From positions 1 to 9,971 of the forward strand of contig CANCSY010000101.1 in assembly GCA_947380915.1 (NCBI GenBank): 9,971 nucleotides of DNA, read 5' to 3'. Source of the stretch: Beijerinckiaceae bacterium (GTDB lineage: Bacteria; Pseudomonadota; Alphaproteobacteria; Rhizobiales; Beijerinckiaceae). The translations under genes were made by a program, and so were the position numbers. The notes below the pieces were generated by a model, which was not told the DNA's origin, did no database searches, and was given only the letters and a program-made list of their open reading frames with translations. This document shows, piece by piece, positions 6,980 to 9,971 of this stretch (positions are counted from its first letter, which is position 1; the number at the start of each line of letters is the position of its first letter).

Positions 6980-8584
6980 TCAGTAAACGTCGGCCTGATA
7001 GCGGCCTGCTTTTTTCAAGGCGCTGACGAAAGCCACGGCCTCGTCAGTGGGTCGCGCGCCATGGGTGGCGACGATCTCGACCAGCGCCGCCTCCACATCC
7101 TTGGCCATGCGTTTGGCGTCGCCGCACACATAAAAATGCGCGCCTTCCGCCAGCCATTGCCAGAGCGCCGCGCCGACTTCGCGCATGCGGTCCTGCACAT
7201 AAAACTTTTCGGCGCCATCGCGCGACCACGCCAGCGACAGGCGCGTGAGGGCGCCGCGCTCGCGCATGGCTTCCAGCTCGTCGCGATAGAAGAAATCCGT
7301 ATCCATGCGCTGATGGCCGAAGAAGAGCCAGTTCTTGCCGGGCGCGCCGATGGCCTCGCGCTCCTGCAAGAAAGCGCGGAATGGCGCGACGCCCGTGCCG
7401 GGGCCCACCATGATGACAGGCTTGGACGGATCCTTCGGCAAAGCGAAGCCATGGGCCTTCTGCACATAGGCGCGCAAGGTCATGCCGGGCGCGGCGCGGT
7501 CCGCCAGAAACGTGGAAGCGACTCCAAGGCGCCTGCGCTTGCCAATGACATAGCGCACCGCATCCACCGTGAGCGTGAGCCGACCCGCCACATGTTTGGG
7601 CGATGAGGAGATGGAATAAAGACGCGGCTGCAGGGGTTCCAGCGCATCGACAAAAGCTTCGGGATGGGGGCGCGCTTGCGAAAACTTCTGCAGGGCGCCG
7701 AGCACATCGAGATGGGCGGCGTCGCCATCGGGATCTTCGCCTTGCGCCAGCGCCCGCGCCTTCTGCCGCTGCGCGCCGCCGCAGATGAAGGACATCAGTT
7801 CGAAGAGTGCGTCTGGCGCTGCGCCTAATGAAACCTCATCGCTCAGCACTTCGCGCAGGGTGCGCCCACGCAGGGGCGTCACATGGGAGGCGCCGAGCAT
7901 GGCGATGATCTGATCGACAAGGCCCAGTTCGTTGGCGGGGAAGAGGCCGAAGGAATCCCCTGCTTCGTAAGTAAGGCCCGACGCCGCAAGATCGAATTCC
8001 ACATGCCAGGTGTCTTTCGCCGAACCGTCCTTGTTGAGACGATGGCGCGAGACAAAGGCCACATCGACGGGGTTTTCGCGGCAGGTTCCGGCGGCGCCGA
8101 TGGCTGCGGGCGCGGCGTCAAGAATCTTCGCCGCAGGCGCGGCTGCGCCAATCTCAGCCGCAAGCTCCTTCAGCATGCGCGCTGTTTCCTTGCCGCCGGG
8201 GGCGCAGAGATTGAGCCGCGCCTCCTTCGTCTCGAAAAGCGCGTTGGCGTAGTCCGCACAGTTATAACCGCACTGCCCGCAATCCTGCTGCGCCATGGCC
8301 GCCATGAGGCGCGGCGCAAGCGGGCGCTCTTTCGCCAGTTGCATGCGGCCCTCGATCTTCATCGAGGGGTCATGCCAAGGGGCGTCGTCGTTATCGGCAA
8401 GCGCGGGACCGGCTGCGGGCGCGCCAAGGGCTGCGGCTTCGGCGCTTCCGAGCGCGCTGGCGCCCTGCGCATCCGTCAATAAGGTCGCCGCGAAAACGCC
8501 CGACAGCCATGCGCGTTGCTCCGCCGTGAAAGGCGCGCTTTCGGGGATCAGGAACACGGGCGCGGGCATGGGCTGAGCGATCAT
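6980..8584 (-). CDS. CysJ-like FAD/NAD(P)H reductase with an Fe-S domain in place of the flavodoxin domain
   Basis: This 534-residue flavoprotein probably feeds NAD(P)H electrons to NirA and/or NasA. Residue numbers below count from a GTG one codon upstream (8587). A CysJ-like leader helix, APFTAEQRAWLSGVFAATLL, sits at 18-37. A four-cysteine cluster domain, C103-x2-C106-x4-C110-x17-C128 followed by APGG, resembles the PF04060 Fe-S domain of RnfB/CdhE-type proteins. The FAD half has RLYSIS (322-327) and GVAST (355-359). The pyridine-nucleotide half has MVGPGTGVAPFRAFLQER (393-410), FYVCGDAKRMAKDV (485-498) and a C-terminal RYQADVY whose final Tyr should stack on FAD. No FMN-binding flavodoxin domain is present. 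I chose the ATG at 8584 because GGAG lies 8 bases upstream and it shares a base with the nirA stop (TGATG). Usual annotation is sulfite reductase subunit alpha, but context argues for nitrate/nitrite reduction; related flavoproteins accompany nasC in Bradyrhizobium. Confidence 0.88.
   Translation of the reverse strand: MIAQPMPAPVFLIPESAPFTAEQRAWLSGVFAATLLTDAQGASALGSAEAAALGAPAAGPALADNDDAPWHDPSMKIEGRMQLAKERPLAPRLMAAMAQQDCGQCGYNCADYANALFETKEARLNLCAPGGKETARMLKELAAEIGAAAPAAKILDAAPAAIGAAGTCRENPVDVAFVSRHRLNKDGSAKDTWHVEFDLAASGLTYEAGDSFGLFPANELGLVDQIIAMLGASHVTPLRGRTLREVLSDEVSLGAAPDALFELMSFICGGAQRQKARALAQGEDPDGDAAHLDVLGALQKFSQARPHPEAFVDALEPLQPRLYSISSSPKHVAGRLTLTVDAVRYVIGKRRRLGVASTFLADRAAPGMTLRAYVQKAHGFALPKDPSKPVIMVGPGTGVAPFRAFLQEREAIGAPGKNWLFFGHQRMDTDFFYRDELEAMRERGALTRLSLAWSRDGAEKFYVQDRMREVGAALWQWLAEGAHFYVCGDAKRMAKDVEAALVEIVATHGARPTDEAVAFVSALKKAGRYQADVY
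8341..8375. repeat. Extended inverted repeat inside the flavoprotein gene
   Basis: CCCTCGAT (8349-8356) and ATCGAGGG (8361-8368) pair perfectly around CTTC. Outside a small internal loop, GCATG (8341-8345) pairs with CATGC (8371-8375), giving 13 pairs. It encodes DPSMKIEGRMQ, just upstream of the Fe-S cysteines, and that coding segment is itself typical of the family. The structure may be incidental to coding. Confidence 0.4.
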
Positions 8585-8586
8585 CA
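8582..8586 (-). other. TGATG stop/start overlap between nirA and the flavoprotein gene
   Basis: On the minus strand the nirA stop TGA (8586-8584) shares its A with the ATG (8584-8582) of the flavoprotein gene. This arrangement usually couples translation of the second gene to termination of the first and supports equal production of the two partners. A GTG at 8587-8585 would give a 4-base overlap instead. Confidence 0.7.
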
Positions 8587-9971
8587 CATCTGCTCCGCAA
8601 GCTGTTTGAGAGTTTCGATGTCATGGCGCGCGGTGAAGGCCTGGAAGCTTTCGCTGGCGTCAACACGATGGGCAGTCCATGCGCGCAGCAAGGCCTCCAC
8701 CGCCTTTGGCGCATCGCTGGCGCGCAGATCCGATTGCAGCAGTCGCCCGATGGCGCCCTGCGCGCCAAAGCCGCCGCCCACATGCAGATGATAGCCTTCG
8801 ACCTGGTCGCCCTCATCGTTAATGGTCACCTTGGCGCCGATGAGGCCTATGTCGCCGATATAGTGTTGCGCGCAGGAATGATGGCAGCCGGTGAGGTGAA
8901 TATTGACAGGCAGATCGACGCTCATACGGGCGTCAACATGGTCCGCGATGCGCAGGGCGTCGCCCTTGGTGTCGGAGGCCGCGAATTTGCAGCCCGTCGA
9001 GCCCGTGCAGGCGACAAGGCCCGCGCGCAGGTTCGACACGCTGGTGGAAAGCCCCGCCGCGTGAATGGCCTTGCAGGCGGCCTCCACCTGCGCATCGGTC
9101 ACGCCCGAAAGCAGAAGATTTTGCCAGACGGTCAAGCGCACATCGCCATCGCCAAAGACGCGCGCGACTTCTGCAATGTCGTGCATCTGCGCGCTGGTGA
9201 TCTTGCCCAGCGGCGTCCACACGCCGATCCAGTTGAGGCCCTGCTGGCGCTGCGCATGCACGCCCATATGCGCGAGGCGGTCATGGGCCGCGCGCGGCGC
9301 CGCATGGCTCACGTCCACGCGCGCGAGCTTGCGCCCCAGCACTTCTTCGACGGCCACTAGAAAGCGCTCGAACCCCCAGGCGTCCAGCAGATATTTCAGC
9401 CGCGCCTTGTTGCGGTTGGTGCGATCCCCATGGGCGATGAAGACGCGCACGATGGCGTCCGCGACAGCTACGGCGTCGTCAGGCGCAACGAGGACGCCGG
9501 TGTCGCGCGCAAGATCGCGATGGCCGGTGATGCCGCCGAGCGCCAGCCGATACCAGACGCCTGCGGCTACCTCGGCGCCTTCCATCACGCGCACCGCCTG
9601 AAAGCCGATGTCATTTGTGTCCTCCAGCGTAGGGATCACGCCCCCGCCATCGAAGGACACATTGAACTTGCGCGGCAGGCCATAAAGCGTTCGGTCGTTC
9701 AGGATATGATGATGCCAGGCGCTGGCGTGGGGGCGCGTGTCGAGAAGCTCCTGCGCATCGATGCCCGCCGTCGCCGAGCCCGTGACATTGCGGATATTGT
9801 CGGCGCCCGAGCCCTTGCTGACGATGCCCGCATCCGCCAGCCCCTCCAGCACATCGGGCGCGGCCTGCGCCTTGATCTCGCGAATCTGCAGATTGGCGCG
9901 GGTAGTGACATGGGCGTAGCCGCCGCCATGAATCTCCGCCAGATCGGCGACCACGCGCAACTGCCAATGCT
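8584..9971 (-). CDS. nirA: NirA-type nitrite/sulfite reductase (siroheme and 4Fe-4S hemoprotein), 5' end outside window
   Basis: About 462 codons are visible; the frame is open through the right edge and begins mid-domain ([16 protein letters not shown]), so roughly 100 N-terminal residues are missing. The family reduces nitrite to ammonium, or sulfite to sulfide, with six electrons at a coupled siroheme/[4Fe-4S] centre. The cluster cysteines are all present: CTGSTGC (codons at 9009-9007 and 8991-8989, Cx5C) and CHHSC (8886-8884 and 8874-8872, Cx3C). Other marks are [15 protein letters not shown] near the visible start, [19 protein letters not shown], and [13 protein letters not shown]. The second half repeat contains [14 protein letters not shown] and [11 protein letters not shown]. 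Nitrite rather than sulfite is favoured because nasA is in the same operon. A TTG at 9960-9958 could look like a start but is internal. The operon promoter and any transporter genes must lie further right. Confidence 0.9.
   Translation of the reverse strand, partial: HWQLRVVADLAEIHGGGYAHVTTRANLQIREIKAQAAPDVLEGLADAGIVSKGSGADNIRNVTGSATAGIDAQELLDTRPHASAWHHHILNDRTLYGLPRKFNVSFDGGGVIPTLEDTNDIGFQAVRVMEGAEVAAGVWYRLALGGITGHRDLARDTGVLVAPDDAVAVADAIVRVFIAHGDRTNRNKARLKYLLDAWGFERFLVAVEEVLGRKLARVDVSHAAPRAAHDRLAHMGVHAQRQQGLNWIGVWTPLGKITSAQMHDIAEVARVFGDGDVRLTVWQNLLLSGVTDAQVEAACKAIHAAGLSTSVSNLRAGLVACTGSTGCKFAASDTKGDALRIADHVDARMSVDLPVNIHLTGCHHSCAQHYIGDIGLIGAKVTINDEGDQVEGYHLHVGGGFGAQGAIGRLLQSDLRASDAPKAVEALLRAWTAHRVDASESFQAFTARHDIETLKQLAEQM

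Noticed and set aside
6980..8584. Assigning the flavoprotein as cysJ for sulfate assimilation
   Set aside because: It lacks the flavodoxin domain and is translationally coupled between nirA and nasA. A sulfite role is not excluded, but the gene symbol would mislead.
9958..9960. TTG as the start codon of nirA
   Set aside because: The frame stays open to the window edge with family-like residues (HWQ) before it, and about 100 N-terminal residues of the family are missing, so the true start is outside.

Overview
The window is GC-rich and densely packed with genes on both strands. It looks like chromosomal DNA from a proteobacterium, most likely an alphaproteobacterium of the Hyphomicrobiales/Rhizobium type. 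That placement is an inference from protein style, codon use and operon type; there is no rRNA or marker gene here to prove it. Seven protein genes can be supported, two of them cut by the window edges. I see no tRNA, rRNA, CRISPR array, insertion sequence or phage gene.

Left part (1-4274): four enzyme genes in alternating orientation (- + - +). They are a cyclase/kynurenine-formamidase-like metal hydrolase (cut at the left edge), an ACMSD/gamma-resorcylate-decarboxylase-type amidohydrolase, a malate/L-lactate (Ldh_2) family NAD(P)-dependent oxidoreductase, and an NtaA/SnaA/DszA-type flavin-dependent monooxygenase. This set of enzyme classes suggests catabolism of a small, perhaps nitrogen-containing aromatic compound, but no substrate can be read from sequence. 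The genes form two divergent pairs with promoter-bearing gaps (645-760 and 2788-2936). The first gap holds a strong GC hairpin next to the amidohydrolase ribosome binding site. The second holds iterated TTGCGC/GCGCAA hexamers and an inverted repeat. No regulator gene is visible.

Right part (4282-9971, all on the minus strand): a tightly coupled nitrate-assimilation operon read right to left. Its order is a NirA-type siroheme/4Fe-4S nitrite reductase (5' end outside the window), a CysJ-like flavoprotein, and an assimilatory molybdenum nitrate reductase (NasA) with a C-terminal BFD-type [2Fe-2S] domain. The nirA stop and the flavoprotein start share a base (TGATG), and the flavoprotein stop lies inside the Shine-Dalgarno of nasA. 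The likely division of labour is NAD(P)H to the flavoprotein to NasA (nitrate to nitrite) and NirA (nitrite to ammonium).

The most interesting element is the flavoprotein. It keeps the short N-terminal helix and the FAD/NADPH half of CysJ but has no FMN-binding flavodoxin domain. In its place is a four-cysteine Fe-S domain (C-x2-C-x4-C-x17-C), so a one-flavin, one-Fe-S-cluster reductase appears to stand in for the usual diflavin or ferredoxin supply. A perfect 10-bp hairpin with a GNRA loop, 65 bases downstream of the amidohydrolase and inside the convergent gene's 3' end, is the most striking non-coding structure.
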